A stretch of 53,722 nucleotides of DNA from Pseudomonas sp. NFIX28 (GCF_900107395.1 NZ_FNPW01000001.1:58127-111848), one strand, 5' to 3'; positions 33,627-43,210 are shown, counted from the stretch's first letter. Translations and numbers: made by a program. Notes: generated by a model not told the origin, from the sequence alone.

Positions 33627-36107
33627 ATGTCTCGGGTGAACGCGCCAGGTCGTCTGGCGAACGCAGTGAAAGTCGCTTTGCTGGCAACCAGCATGGCCAG
33701 CGCCGCTTCGGTGAGCGCCGAGCAGGCAACAGGCGCCGCGGCGCAACAGAGCCAGGTCCGCGGCTATGACATCGGCGCCGGCAGCCTGGTGGATGTACTG
33801 ACCCGATTCTCCAGCGCCGCCGGCGCGGCGATTTCCTTTGATGCGCGCCAGACCCAGGGCCGGCAATCGCCCGGGCTCAAGGGCCAGTTCGGGGTCGACG
33901 AAGGTTTTGCGCGGATTCTGCGCGGCAGCGGCCTGCGGGCCGAACCCCAGGCCAACGGCAGCTATGTGCTGCGTGCGGTGCCGGTGCTCGGTTCGGCGCT
34001 GGAACTGGGCGCCACCCAGATCGACGGCCAGTTGCTGGGCGCGACCACCGAGGGCAGCGGCTCCTACACCACCGGCGCGGTGACCATCGGCAAGGGCCAG
34101 CACTCGCTGCGCGAGACCCCGCAGTCGGTGACGGTGATGACCCGCAAGATGCTCGACGACCAGAACCTGAACAGTATCGACCAGGTCATGGAAAAGACCC
34201 CGGGCATCACCGTCTACGACTCGACCATGGGCGGCAAGTACTTCTACTCCCGGGGTTTTCGCATGTCGGGCCAGTATCAGTACGACGGCGTGCCGCTGGA
34301 CATGGGCAACCTCTACGTCCAGGCCGACAGCTTCAGCGGTGACATGGCCTATTACGACCGGGTGGAGATCCTCCGTGGCGCCGCCGGCATGATGAAAGGC
34401 GCGGGCGGCACCGCCGGCGGGGTGAACTTCGTGCGCAAGCGTGGCCAGAGCACTCCGCAGACCGAAGTCACGCTGTCCGGTGGCAGCTGGGACAACTACC
34501 GCGGGCAGGTCGACACCGGCGGCCCGCTCAACGCGTCCGGCACGTTGCGCGGCCGCGCGGTGGTGGCCGAGCAGAGCCGCCATTACTTCATCGACGACGC
34601 CAGCCGCAAGGACCAGGTGTATTACGGCGCGCTCGACTTCGACCTGAGCCCCGACACCACCCTCGGCCTGGGCATCGCCTATGAAGACGTCGACGCCAAC
34701 CCGTGCTGGGGCGGCCTGCCGCGCTACAAGGACGGCAGCGACCTGAAGCTCGGCCGCTCGACCTGCCTCGACCCTTCCTGGAACACCTGGCGCAGCAAGC
34801 GCACCACGGTGTTCAGCGACCTCAGGCACCAGCTCAACGACGACTGGGCGCTGAAGGTCGCCGGCGTCTACACCAAGAACACGCAGGACATCAAATACGC
34901 CTTCGCCTCCGGTTCGGTGACGCCCGGCATCGACACCACCGGCATGCTCGGCAGCATGTACGACTACGACCAGGTCGATTACGGCCTCGATGCCTACCTG
35001 GATGGCAAGTTCACCGCGTTCGGCCTGCAACATGAGCTGGTGGTGGGAGCCAACGGCAGTCGCGCGGACAAGGACGATTTCTACTCGGTGGCCTTCCTGC
35101 CGCAGCGGCAGAACGTGTTCAACCCGGACCGGCATATCCCGGAACCGGACGACAGCTATTTCATCGAGAAATCGACCCGCGGGGGCCCGGTGAAGACCGT
35201 CACCGAGCAGCGTGGCCTGTACTCGACCCTGCGCCTCAAGCTGGCGGAACCCCTGACCTTCGTCGTCGGTGGCCGGGTGAGCTGGTACCGCTCGAAAAGC
35301 GATTCGGTGTTCCTCAGTTCGGGCACCTCGGAGCACGCCAGGAGCACCGAGACCGGCCAGGTCACGCCCTTCGCCGGCCTGTTGCTGGACCTCAACGACA
35401 ACCTGACGGCCTATGCCAGCTACGCGGAAATCTTCACGCCCCAGGGCAATTACCGCTCCGAAAGCGGCTCGGCGCTCAAACCGCTGGTAGGGGAGAGTTA
35501 TGAGCTGGGGATCAAGGGCGAATGGTTCGAAGGGCGCCTGAACAGCTCCTTCAACCTGTTCCAGACCGTGCAAAAAGACCAGGCGCAGACCGACTACAAC
35601 TCCAGCTGCGCTTCATCGGACGGCTACTGCTACCTGAACTCCGGCAAGGTCCGCGCCCAGGGCTTCGAAGCCGAAATCAGCGGCGAGGTCATCGAGCGCC
35701 TGCAACTGCTGGCCGGCTACACCTACACTCAGACCAAGACCCTCGACGACATCGACAGCGGCCTCAATGGCGCCGCGTTCAACAGCTATGTGCCGCGCCA
35801 CGTCCTGCGCCTGTGGGGCGACTACGCCCTCGACGGCGCGTTCGAACGCTTCAACATCGGGGCCGGGGTCAACGCGCAAAGCGACAACTTCCGCGTTTCG
35901 CCGGCCACCGGGGAAAAAATCACCCAGGCCGGCTATGCGGTGTGGAACGGCCGTATCGGCTACCGCATCGACGACACCTGGTCGCTGGCGCTCAACGGCA
36001 ACAACCTGTTCGACAAGCGCTACTACGCCACCATCGGCACCGAGACTTTCGGCAACTACTACGGCGACCCACGCAACTTCACCCTGACGCTCAAAGCGCA
36101 GTTCTGA
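33627..36107 (+). CDS. TonB-dependent siderophore receptor with signalling domain, 826 aa
   Basis: Start follows GGGAGGGAGC. Signal peptide to about VSAEQ; STN signalling domain at ~46-115 (YDIGAGSLVDVLTRFSSAAG, FDARQTQGRQSPGLKGQF); plug (LRETPQSVTVMTRKMLDDQ, VEILRGAAGMMKGAGG); 22-strand barrel ending LTLKAQF with terminal Phe. The order and words such as NPCWGGLPRYKDGSDL place it with FpvA/FoxA/FecA-like transducing receptors for ferric siderophores. Works with the upstream FecI/FecR pair. Ligand unknown. Confidence 0.93.
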   Translation: MSRVNAPGRLANAVKVALLATSMASAASVSAEQATGAAAQQSQVRGYDIGAGSLVDVLTRFSSAAGAAISFDARQTQGRQSPGLKGQFGVDEGFARILRGSGLRAEPQANGSYVLRAVPVLGSALELGATQIDGQLLGATTEGSGSYTTGAVTIGKGQHSLRETPQSVTVMTRKMLDDQNLNSIDQVMEKTPGITVYDSTMGGKYFYSRGFRMSGQYQYDGVPLDMGNLYVQADSFSGDMAYYDRVEILRGAAGMMKGAGGTAGGVNFVRKRGQSTPQTEVTLSGGSWDNYRGQVDTGGPLNASGTLRGRAVVAEQSRHYFIDDASRKDQVYYGALDFDLSPDTTLGLGIAYEDVDANPCWGGLPRYKDGSDLKLGRSTCLDPSWNTWRSKRTTVFSDLRHQLNDDWALKVAGVYTKNTQDIKYAFASGSVTPGIDTTGMLGSMYDYDQVDYGLDAYLDGKFTAFGLQHELVVGANGSRADKDDFYSVAFLPQRQNVFNPDRHIPEPDDSYFIEKSTRGGPVKTVTEQRGLYSTLRLKLAEPLTFVVGGRVSWYRSKSDSVFLSSGTSEHARSTETGQVTPFAGLLLDLNDNLTAYASYAEIFTPQGNYRSESGSALKPLVGESYELGIKGEWFEGRLNSSFNLFQTVQKDQAQTDYNSSCASSDGYCYLNSGKVRAQGFEAEISGEVIERLQLLAGYTYTQTKTLDDIDSGLNGAAFNSYVPRHVLRLWGDYALDGAFERFNIGAGVNAQSDNFRVSPATGEKITQAGYAVWNGRIGYRIDDTWSLALNGNNLFDKRYYATIGTETFGNYYGDPRNFTLTLKAQF

Positions 36108-36121
36108 GTCGGGCAGCCAAT

Positions 36122-36153
36122 AAAAAACGCCACTCCAATGAGTGGCGTTTTTG
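36122..36153. terminator. Bidirectional terminator after receptor gene
   Basis: Stem ACGCCACT / AGTGGCGT with loop CCAATG, A-run on the left and T-run on the right. Serves the receptor gene and the convergent gene at 36166-37818. Confidence 0.85.
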
Positions 36154-36165
36154 TTTGTGGCTGGT

Positions 36166-37818
36166 TCAGCCGATCTCTACCCATCCCGGGGCAGCGCCAG
36201 CGCTTAGCAGGGCATCGACCGGCTGCACGACAATTCGCCCATCCACCGTGCCCAGCGCCAACCGCCCGTCGCGGGCGTCCATGGCGTGGATGAGGGTGGG
36301 CAAGCCATCGATCCGCGCCTTGGCGTTCAGGCGCAACCGACCGCTGCGGGCCTCGATCAGCATGAGCGTCCCGTCCAGGAAAGCCGCGGCCACCAGGCCG
36401 GCTTCGGGCAGGTGGACGATCGCGCTGGGCGAGGCCGGGGTGGAGTGCCGCCACACTTCCTGGCCACGCTCCAGATGCCGACGGTAGATGAAACCCTGGT
36501 ACGAGGCGCTGATCGAGGAGGAGTAGTGCTGGCCGGCGATGACCACGCCCGTGCCCAGGGTATCCGCCACGTAAGCGCCGCGGCATTCCATGGCGTGGCT
36601 GGCCTGGGTGCGGTCCTGCTTGAGCAGCGGCCAGAGCCTTTGCAGCGTGCCGTCGGGCCGGACGATGCACAGGTATTTGTGTTCGTGGGAGCTGGCCGGC
36701 GTGCCCTGGAGTGCGAACAAATGAGGAGCGCCGTTGATGCCGATGTAATGGTTGAAGCAGTCGTAATGGCCGACATCCACCGGCTGGACGCTGTCGCGGG
36801 CAGGGTCCAGCAGTACGTCGACGGCCTTCGCGCCGAGGCCTTTCAGGCGGTTGCGTCGCCCCAGCAGGTGGCCGTCGCTGGATGCCGAAAAGGTGTATTC
36901 ATCGTCGTAGTCCTGCACCAGGACCAGCTCATTGTCCGCCAGCCGATACAAACGGGAGTCGCGCCGATAGGCCTCGGGGCCGTCCTGCACCAGCACGGCG
37001 TGCACATGCACGCTGGCCCCGCGCAGGATCTCGGCGCCGTAGCCCGAACCAGTGTGGTGGGCGAGCCGGGTGCCGTCCGTGCTGAAGATGTCCAGCAGGC
37101 AGTCGTCGTGGGTGACGCCCAGGCGGTCCGGGCCAAGCCAGGCGATGTCGCGGATTGTGCCCCGGCACGCCAGCTCGGGCACACCCAGCCATTTGGCCAG
37201 GCGCGTGGCCGCCGGGCCCTGGTCGTCTGCGGCCAGGCCCGAGGCCTCGACGGTCGCGGCCGGGTCCAGTTCCAGCACCGCGGGCGCTTGCCCAGCCCAG
37301 GCTGCCTCGCTGTCATCGGCCGGCACCAGGAACAGGGTGTCGAGGATCACCGACCAGTCGCTGTCGTCCAGCCCGTCCCATTCTTCGTTCCACGGCCGCA
37401 CCCAGGCTTCGATCCGCTCGCCGCTGGCGTCGTAGCGGCAGCGCACCACTTCGGGAATATCGGCAAAAGGGCGCCGGCTTTCGCCGGTCTGCCAGTTCCA
37501 CACCGCCAGCTCGCCTTCGAACAGGTAGCCGCCGTCATAGCGGCCGGCGCCGATCACGATGCGCGGCAGGGTGGGGTGGAAACCCACATCGTTGATCGGC
37601 AGGCACAGTTCGTCGAAGATGGCGAACGGCACCGGCTCGCCACGTCGGTACAGGCCGAGTCGATGACGCAAGCCGGTGCCGCCATAGGCCGCGCGCGCGG
37701 GCGGATTGACCAGCAATGCAAACTCCGAGACCACGGCGGCGATATCCCCCGCCGGGTTGAAGAACGCGCCGGTGATCCTGCCGGTTCCGCGCAAGGTGGG
37801 GTCCATGATGCTGGTCAT
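36166..37818 (-). CDS. Beta-propeller-like hypothetical protein, 550 aa
   Basis: No signal peptide. Repeated blades of hydrophobic strand plus Asp/Trp turns: INDVGFHPTLPRIVIGAG, FEGELAVWNWQTGESRR, IAWLGPDRLGVTHDDCLLDIFSTDGTRLAHH, AIVHLPEAGLVAAAFLDGTLMLIEARSGRL, DGRLALGTVDGRIVVQPVD. This reads as a WD40/YVTN-type propeller of seven or more blades. No catalytic motif recognised. Possibly a cytoplasmic scaffold or sensor; family unknown to me. Convergent with the TonB receptor and divergent from the secreted protein at 37875. Confidence 0.7.
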   Translation of the reverse strand: MTSIMDPTLRGTGRITGAFFNPAGDIAAVVSEFALLVNPPARAAYGGTGLRHRLGLYRRGEPVPFAIFDELCLPINDVGFHPTLPRIVIGAGRYDGGYLFEGELAVWNWQTGESRRPFADIPEVVRCRYDASGERIEAWVRPWNEEWDGLDDSDWSVILDTLFLVPADDSEAAWAGQAPAVLELDPAATVEASGLAADDQGPAATRLAKWLGVPELACRGTIRDIAWLGPDRLGVTHDDCLLDIFSTDGTRLAHHTGSGYGAEILRGASVHVHAVLVQDGPEAYRRDSRLYRLADNELVLVQDYDDEYTFSASSDGHLLGRRNRLKGLGAKAVDVLLDPARDSVQPVDVGHYDCFNHYIGINGAPHLFALQGTPASSHEHKYLCIVRPDGTLQRLWPLLKQDRTQASHAMECRGAYVADTLGTGVVIAGQHYSSSISASYQGFIYRRHLERGQEVWRHSTPASPSAIVHLPEAGLVAAAFLDGTLMLIEARSGRLRLNAKARIDGLPTLIHAMDARDGRLALGTVDGRIVVQPVDALLSAGAAPGWVEIG

Positions 37819-37874
37819 TGCTGCTCCCTGAGTGGTGCTGTATCGATGTGTCGTTTCATTTCCATGGAGGGAGA

Positions 37875-39224
37875 ATGCTCATTCAAACAATCCTGTTTTT
37901 CGCCAATCCGGCTAGCAGAGCGACCCTGCGGCGCGCCATCGCGACCGCTGCATTGCTGGTGGCCTCGTCTGTTGCGCCCCTGCAAGCGGCGTCGCTGTCA
38001 TTGGAGGTCGAACTGGCCGACAGCTCCATTGCCTACCTCGATGAATCGACCCAGGCGCGATTGTGGCCGCAAGTATGGACGGGGGCCGAGCTCGTTGCCT
38101 ATTACTTCCCCTCTATCGGTAGCAAGGGCAAGACGCAGAAGACGCGGCCCAGCTTGCAACTGTTCACCTGCATGGTCGGTACCGTCTGTGTCCCGGCGCC
38201 TCGTTTCGAGATGGAAAGCTTGCCGGTGCGGCGCCAAGTGACGGTTCGCGCACAGGTGTTGCAGGGCAGTGCGGGGCAGCCGCTGAAGCTGCGCTTCGAG
38301 TTGCCCGAAACACCTGCCGAGCATTACAGCTTCAGCCATGCCGAATTGCGCGCACCGGCGGAGGCGCTGTGGCGCGAGCCCTTGTTTACAAACTGGGCCC
38401 GCGATTTGTCGTGGGAGGCACGGCGGGGGTTCTCCAAGCGACGCAAGCAACCCCTGAGTATTGCGCTGGTCTTCCCGAAGCAGGATGTACCCGGTTATCA
38501 GATGGTGGATCTCGCCGTCAGAACGCCAGGGGGAGATAGCCACCCTGGCGACCCTATGGCGGTGACGACCTTGCGTGCCAACCTGAAGGCGCCGGACGGC
38601 AGCGTGCGACAGATGGCATGGCCGGGGCACTTGAGCCTGGACCTGCAGGAACGGCTTGAGGCGTCGCCGGACTGGGCCAGGACCGGCCGCGTGCCGGCTG
38701 CCGTCAAGCTCAATCAGTTTCCCAGACGACTCTATTCGTATAGTGCCAAGGAACGCATCAGCACCGTCGTGATGCCGGATAGCACACCGCGCTGGTACGG
38801 CTTGAAGCACTACAACGCGCCCAAGGGCGTGTGGTTGCATCTGACCCAAAGCGGTCCCCTCGCGCAGGTGGAACTGCTGGCCGAAGCGGGCGCTGAGCGG
38901 GCGATCGAGGGGCACGTGCCGGTCAAGCGCGAAACCTGGCTGTTCTTCGCAGGCAAGCTGATGCGCTACCGCGGGCAATTGCATTACAACAATGAGCCCC
39001 CGCTGCCCGGCACTGAGTGGCGGATGGACTGGAGCAATGGCGAGCGACTGGAGGCGAGCGCCGCGAATGTGTCGTCCAATTCACTGAGCAAACAGCTGCC
39101 GGATTGCCGCTGGAATGGCTGCCGGAAAAACCTGGCCGAAGCTCGGGCCCAGTTGGCGGCGAGCGATGTGCAGTTGCAATCGGAAGGCGAACGTTACCTG
39201 CGGCTTGCGGGTTATCGCGATTGA
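37875..39224 (+). CDS. Exported hypothetical protein, 449 aa
   Basis: Start MLIQTILFF follows GGAGGGAGA. Signal sequence with hydrophobic core AIATAALLVASSVAPLQA, then SLSLEVELADSSIAYL. The mature part has a Cys pair in FTCMVGTVCVP, and another in PDCRWNGCRKN near the C-terminus, suggesting periplasmic disulfides. No enzyme motif seen. Divergent from the propeller protein. I do not recognise the family. Confidence 0.65.
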   Translation: MLIQTILFFANPASRATLRRAIATAALLVASSVAPLQAASLSLEVELADSSIAYLDESTQARLWPQVWTGAELVAYYFPSIGSKGKTQKTRPSLQLFTCMVGTVCVPAPRFEMESLPVRRQVTVRAQVLQGSAGQPLKLRFELPETPAEHYSFSHAELRAPAEALWREPLFTNWARDLSWEARRGFSKRRKQPLSIALVFPKQDVPGYQMVDLAVRTPGGDSHPGDPMAVTTLRANLKAPDGSVRQMAWPGHLSLDLQERLEASPDWARTGRVPAAVKLNQFPRRLYSYSAKERISTVVMPDSTPRWYGLKHYNAPKGVWLHLTQSGPLAQVELLAEAGAERAIEGHVPVKRETWLFFAGKLMRYRGQLHYNNEPPLPGTEWRMDWSNGERLEASAANVSSNSLSKQLPDCRWNGCRKNLAEARAQLAASDVQLQSEGERYLRLAGYRD

Positions 39225-39309
39225 AGCGGCGGATCATGGGTGCGGTCGCTCTTTAGGCCTTACACAGTGAATGGGGTGATTACGACCCTCTCGGGGACTT
39301 GTGGCTTTC

Positions 39310-39323
39310 TTGATTGACGTCAA
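39310..39323 (+). promoter_or_regulatory. ANR/DNR box upstream of 4-TM membrane protein gene
   Basis: TTGATTGACGTCAA, one mismatch to TTGATNNNNATCAA. A -10-like TAGTCT (39346-39351) at the right distance places the box near -41.5, the activating position. Confidence 0.7.
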
Positions 39324-39475
39324 CCGCACCAGCGGGGCGGCGCAGTAGTCTCGCGGCAACGTGCGAGGCCGGGGCGATTCCGCCTGGTCCGAGCCCATCG
39401 AGGTGGCGTTCTTTCCCACGCTGACCGGCGGCTGAGGCGCTGGCCCAGGCCGCGCAACTCTGATTCGGAGGGCCC

Positions 39476-39919
39476 ATGATCTATCCGCTGCTGCTCACCC
39501 TGCACCTGCTCGCCGCGCTGGTCTTCATCGGCACAGTGTTCTTCGAGGTGCTGTTCCTGGAACACATCCGCCAGCAACTGCCCGCCAAGCTCATGGTGCT
39601 GCTCGAACAGGGCACCGCCCGGCGTGCTCGCCAACTAATGCCTTGGGTGCTGCTGGTGCTGTTCGGCGCCGGGCTGGGCATGGTCTGGGTGCGTTACCTG
39701 CCGGTGCTGGCGGCGCCCTTGGCGTCGTCGTTCGGCACCTTGCTGATGCTCAAGATCCTGCTCGCCGCCAGCGTGCTCGGGCATTTCCTGATCGCCATGC
39801 TGCTGTTCAAGAGCGGGCGCATGAATGAGCGCTACTCGCGCTTCATCCATCACAGCCTGTTCGGCCATATGCTGCTGATCGTGCTGCTGGCCAAGGGCAT
39901 GTTCTACCTGAGTTGGTAG
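39476..39919 (+). CDS. 4-TM CopD/DUF2269-like membrane protein, 147 aa
   Basis: Four hydrophobic helices: YPLLLTLHLLAALVFIGTVFFEV, LMPWVLLVLFGAGLGMVWV, LLMLKILLAASVLGHFLIAML, SLFGHMLLIVLLAKGMFYLSW. Several membrane His (HLLAA, LGHFL, GHMLLI) could bind haem or copper. A paralogue with the same plan lies at 50710-51150, so the pair brackets the NO cluster. Controlled by the ANR/DNR box at 39310. Function unknown; a haem-dependent redox or NO-related role is inferred from context. Confidence 0.75.
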   Translation: MIYPLLLTLHLLAALVFIGTVFFEVLFLEHIRQQLPAKLMVLLEQGTARRARQLMPWVLLVLFGAGLGMVWVRYLPVLAAPLASSFGTLLMLKILLAASVLGHFLIAMLLFKSGRMNERYSRFIHHSLFGHMLLIVLLAKGMFYLSW

Positions 39920-39937
39920 GTCGGTACCGTCCCCCGC

Positions 39938-39951
39938 TTGATGCATGTCAA
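39938..39951 (+). promoter_or_regulatory. ANR/DNR box upstream of hemN-like pseudogene
   Basis: TTGATGCATGTCAA, one mismatch to the consensus, centred ~64 bases before the ATG at 40008 with GACACT as a possible -10 (39974-39979). Confidence 0.7.
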
Positions 39952-40007
39952 GGAGCCTTCGGCGTTAACCCCGGACACTGGCCATCCACCGCCACCGGAG
40001 CCCTGTC

Positions 40008-41366
40008 ATGGCTGATCTACTCCCGCACCGCAGCGAGCCGATCGTGCGACGCGATCAAGGCGTGCTCGATCCCAACTGCCATGCCGACACCCGCCGTTTT
40101 CACTCCGGCGTCGGCTCCCTGGACCTGTTGCGGGCGTTGCGCAGCAGCCGGCAGAAGCGGCGGCCACTGTCCCTGAACGTGCAGTTTCCGGCGCGCCTGG
40201 CGGGCCTGGCCGCTGGCGCTGGTGAAGATTATCTGCGCCGCCTGGAGCGCGAGATCGACCTGGTGGGCTGCCACCTGGCCCCGGAGCAGCGCATCGAGCA
40301 GTTCCACCTGGGTGGCGCCACTCCGCAGGCGGCGCAGTTGCAACGGCTGATGAAGCATTTGCGCCAGCGCTTCAACTTCCTCGAGCACGATTGCGGCGAC
40401 TACAGCATCGACGTTGACCTGCACCACACCGACTGGGCGACCATGGGCCTGCTGCGCGACCAGGGCTTCAACCAGGTCAGCATCGGCGTGCCGGATATCG
40501 GCGGCGACAGCCAGCTGTCGGTGGCTCGCTACCAGGACCCGGCGCCCATCCATTCGCTGATCGACGCCGCGCGCACCTTTGGCTATCGCTCGGTGAGTGT
40601 CGACCTCGGCTATGGCCACGCCTGGCAGACCCCGTCGAGCTTCGCGCGCAAGCTGGGCACGCTGATCGAACTGGAGCCCGACCGCCTGCAGGTGTTCGAC
40701 TACGCCCAGCCGCCCGCGCGCTACCGGCACCAGGGCCAGGAGCAGGCCGGGGCGGCGTGCAGCCAGGACGCCAAGGAGGCGATGCGGCGGATCTGCTTCG
40801 AGCGCCTGTTGGCCGCGGGTTACCAATACATTGGCCTGGGGCAGTTCGTGCGCCCCGACGACGACCTGATGATGGCCCAGGAGCGCGGCCGGCTGCGCCG
40901 CAACTGCCAGGGGTTTACCTGCCATGGCTACTGCGACCATGTGGGGTTCGGGCTGGGCGCCATCAGCCAGTTCGACGAGCTGTATACGCAGAACCACGAG
41001 GGCCTCGAGGACTATCTGCAGCAGCTGGACCTGGGCCAGCTGGCGACCTGCCGCGGCTGGCGCTGCGAGGCGGGCGATTAGGTCCGGCAACTGGTCGTGG
41101 AGCGCCTGGCGTGCGACCTGGAGCTGGATATCCTGGCCATCGAAAGCCGCTACGGGCTGATCTTTCGCCAATACTTCGCGGCCGCCTGGCTGCGCCTGCA
41201 ACAGCTGAGCTGGAACGGGCTGGTGGAGCTTTCGGAGCGTTTCATCAGCATCCTGCCGGCCGGCCGCCTGGAGGTGGACAGCATCTGCCAGCTGTTCCAG
41301 CAGGAACCGGGCAGCCCGGGGCTGGCCTGCGCTGGCGAGTGCATCGAGCCTGACGGCGAGCGCTGA
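40008..41366 (+). pseudogene. Degenerate HemN-like (oxygen-independent coproporphyrinogen oxidase) gene with in-frame TAG
   Basis: The frame clearly follows HemN over its full length: FHSGVGSLDLLRALRSSR, EIDLVGCHL, QFHLGGATPQAAQL, GDYSIDVDLHHTDWATMGLLRDQGFNQVSIGV, YRSVSVDLGYG, RRNCQGFTCHGYCDHVGFGLGAISQ. Two losses are visible. The radical-SAM CxxxCxxC region (LSLYVHIPFC... in HemN) is replaced by LSLNVQFPARLAGLAAGAG, without any cysteine. And an amber codon at 41079-41081 interrupts the frame 94 codons before the natural end (continuing VVERLACDLELDILAIE...LEVDSICQLFQQ). A 357-aa product could still be made. It cannot be a normal HemN; either a decaying paralogue or a repurposed haem-binding relative. 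Its ANR/DNR box is intact. Confidence 0.8.
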
Positions 41367-41411
41367 TCCGGGCTTGTTCCCGGCCGCCGATTGCCGCCCG
41401 GCGCGGTGCGC

Positions 41412-41425
41412 TTGACGGCGATCAA
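41412..41425 (+). promoter_or_regulatory. ANR/DNR box upstream of norQ
   Basis: TTGACGGCGATCAA, one mismatch to TTGATNNNNATCAA, centred ~88 bases before the norQ ATG. Confidence 0.7.
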
Positions 41426-41506
41426 GTTTGCCGGCCGGGTCGCTTGCCGGTCAGGGCGGGCAGCCTTAGCGTGGTCCTCGAACCCCGCTGTTGAATCAGG
41501 TAGCCC

Positions 41507-42298
41507 ATGGATCTCGGAACGGCTTGCGAACCCTTCTATCAACCCTTGAACAATGAACAGGCGCTGTTCGAGCAGGCCTGGCGGCACGGCATGCCGGTGC
41601 TGATTAAAGGCCCCACGGGCTGCGGCAAGACCCGTTTTGTCCAGCACATGGCGCACCGGCTGAACCTGCCGCTGCACACCGTGGCTTGCCACGACGACCT
41701 CAGCGCCGCCGACCTGATCGGCCGGCACCTGATCGGCGCCCAGGGCACCTGGTGGCAGGACGGCCCCTTGACCCGGGCGGTGCGCGAAGGCGGCATCTGC
41801 TACCTCGACGAAGTGGTCGAGGCCCGCCAGGACACGGTGGTGGTCCTGCACCCCCTGGCCGACGACCGCCGCGAGCTGTTCCTGGAGCGCACCGGCGAAG
41901 TCCTGCGGGCACCGCCGTCCTTCATGCTGGTGGTGTCCTACAACCCCGGCTACCAGAACCTGCTCAAGGGCATGAAGCCCAGCACCCGCCAGCGTTTCGT
42001 GGCGATGCGCTTCGACTATCCGCCGCCGGCCGAGGAGGAACGCATTGTCCAGCGCGAGGCGCAAGTGGATGCTGCGCTGGCGCGGCAGATTGTCGGGCTG
42101 GGGCAGGCCCTGCGCCGCCTGGAGCAGCATGACCTGGAGGAGGTGGCGTCCACCCGGCTGTTGATTTTCACCGCGCGCATGATCGGCGCCGGCATGCCGC
42201 CGCGCGAAGCCTGCCTGGCGTGCCTGGCCGAACCCTTGAGCGACGACCCGGTGACGGTGGCGGCGCTAATGGACGTGGTCGATGTGCACTTCGGCTGA
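41507..42298 (+). CDS. norQ: NorQ/NirQ MoxR-type AAA+ ATPase, 263 aa
   Basis: MoxR-class ATPase that, with the von Willebrand protein NorD, inserts the metal into or activates nitric-oxide reductase. Walker A GPTGCGKT (35-42), Walker B GICYLDEV, sensor I VVSYNPGYQNLLKG, and sensor II region STRLLIFTARMI. Length and text match pseudomonad NirQ/NorQ. Its end overlaps the norE start by 17 bases, so they are co-transcribed under the DNR box at 41412. Confidence 0.93.
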   Translation: MDLGTACEPFYQPLNNEQALFEQAWRHGMPVLIKGPTGCGKTRFVQHMAHRLNLPLHTVACHDDLSAADLIGRHLIGAQGTWWQDGPLTRAVREGGICYLDEVVEARQDTVVVLHPLADDRRELFLERTGEVLRAPPSFMLVVSYNPGYQNLLKGMKPSTRQRFVAMRFDYPPPAEEERIVQREAQVDAALARQIVGLGQALRRLEQHDLEEVASTRLLIFTARMIGAGMPPREACLACLAEPLSDDPVTVAALMDVVDVHFG

Positions 42299-42881
42299 AA
42301 CCGCTGGCGGAACCACGCGAACGCCCCGGCGGCACCTGCCGGGTGACCTGGCCATGTGGTTTTTCATTCTCGCCGAGCTGTCGGTGTTCGCCATCCTGAT
42401 CCTGACCTTTGCGGTGACCCAGCAGCTCAAGCCGCAACTGTTCAGCGACAGCCGCCAGTGGCTCGACCGTTCCACCGGCCTGGCCATGACCCTGAGCCTG
42501 CTCGGCGCCGGGCTGCTGGCGGCGCTGGCCCAGGAGCGGGTGCGCCAGGCACGGCCGCGCCAGGCAGCGGCGCTGTTGCTGGCGGCCTTGCTGGTGGCCA
42601 CGGTCTACCTGCTGCTCAAGCTCGACGAGTACCGGCACTTGCTGGGCCTGGGGCTGGACCTGGCGCACAACACCTTCTTCACCCTGTACTGGATTCTCAG
42701 CGGCTTTCATTTCCTCCATGTGCTGTTGGGCATGCTGATTTTGGCCTGGCTGGCGCGGGGCTGCCTGTGTGGCCGCCATGGCGCCGACAACCCCTCGGGC
42801 TTCGAATCGGGCGTGCTGTATTGGCACATGGTCGATCTGGTCTGGGTACTGCTGTTTCCACTGGTCTACGCTCTGGATTGA
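42282..42881 (+). CDS. norE: NorE: cytochrome oxidase subunit III-like protein, 199 aa
   Basis: Five membrane helices, starting LPGDLAMWFFILAELSVFAILILTF and ending SGVLYWHMVDLVWVLLFPLVY, the CoxC/CyoC-type signature (HMVDLVW). In denitrifying pseudomonads this gene follows nirQ (PA0521-like) and supports NO reductase activity or assembly. Start overlaps norQ. The product is inner-membrane. Confidence 0.88.
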   Translation: MCTSAETAGGTTRTPRRHLPGDLAMWFFILAELSVFAILILTFAVTQQLKPQLFSDSRQWLDRSTGLAMTLSLLGAGLLAALAQERVRQARPRQAAALLLAALLVATVYLLLKLDEYRHLLGLGLDLAHNTFFTLYWILSGFHFLHVLLGMLILAWLARGCLCGRHGADNPSGFESGVLYWHMVDLVWVLLFPLVYALD

Positions 42882-42891
42882 CGAGGTGCGC

Positions 42892-43170
42892 ATGTCCTCC
42901 GGCAGGTTTTTGCTGAGCTGTTGGGCCGCCCTGGCCAGCCTCAGCCTGGGCACGGTCTGGCTGGGCAGCTGGCTGGCGCCGGGGGCGTCGCGCGGGGTGG
43001 GGCTGCTGATCCTGCTGCTGGCGGTGGCCAAGGCCTGGCTGATCGTCGACGGCTTCATGGAACTGCGCCACGGGCCGCGCCTGTGGCGCTGGCTGCTGCT
43101 TGGCTGGCCGCTGGCGCTGGTCGTGCTGCTGGGGCTGATCCTGAACCTGAACCTGAACCTGGGCGGCTAA
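42892..43170 (+). CDS. norF: NorF-like small membrane protein, 92 aa
   Basis: Three hydrophobic segments (FLLSCWAALASLSLGTVWLGSW, GVGLLILLLAVAKAWLIVDGF, LLLGWPLALVVLLGLILNL) with FMELRHGPRLWRW between the second and third, the cytochrome oxidase subunit IV-like pattern of NorF (PA0522-like). Located 10 bases after norE. Assists NO reductase; exact action unknown. Confidence 0.82.
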   Translation: MSSGRFLLSCWAALASLSLGTVWLGSWLAPGASRGVGLLILLLAVAKAWLIVDGFMELRHGPRLWRWLLLGWPLALVVLLGLILNLNLNLGG

Positions 43171-43196
43171 TACCCGAGCAAGACCATCGGCGTTTC

Positions 43197-43210
43197 TTGA
43201 TCGCCATCAA
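43197..43210 (+). promoter_or_regulatory. Perfect DNR/ANR box upstream of norCB
   Basis: TTGATCGCCATCAA matches TTGATNNNNATCAA exactly. TATCAT at 43234-43239 is a good -10, putting the box centre at about -41.5 and the transcript start near 43245. Confidence 0.9.

Noticed and set aside
33330..35573. 747-aa minus-strand frame opposite the FecR and TonB-receptor genes
   Set aside because: The opposite strand encodes clearly recognisable FecR and receptor proteins; the frame is a GC-driven shadow, as are those at 6517-8121, 11560-13929 and 43397-45007.
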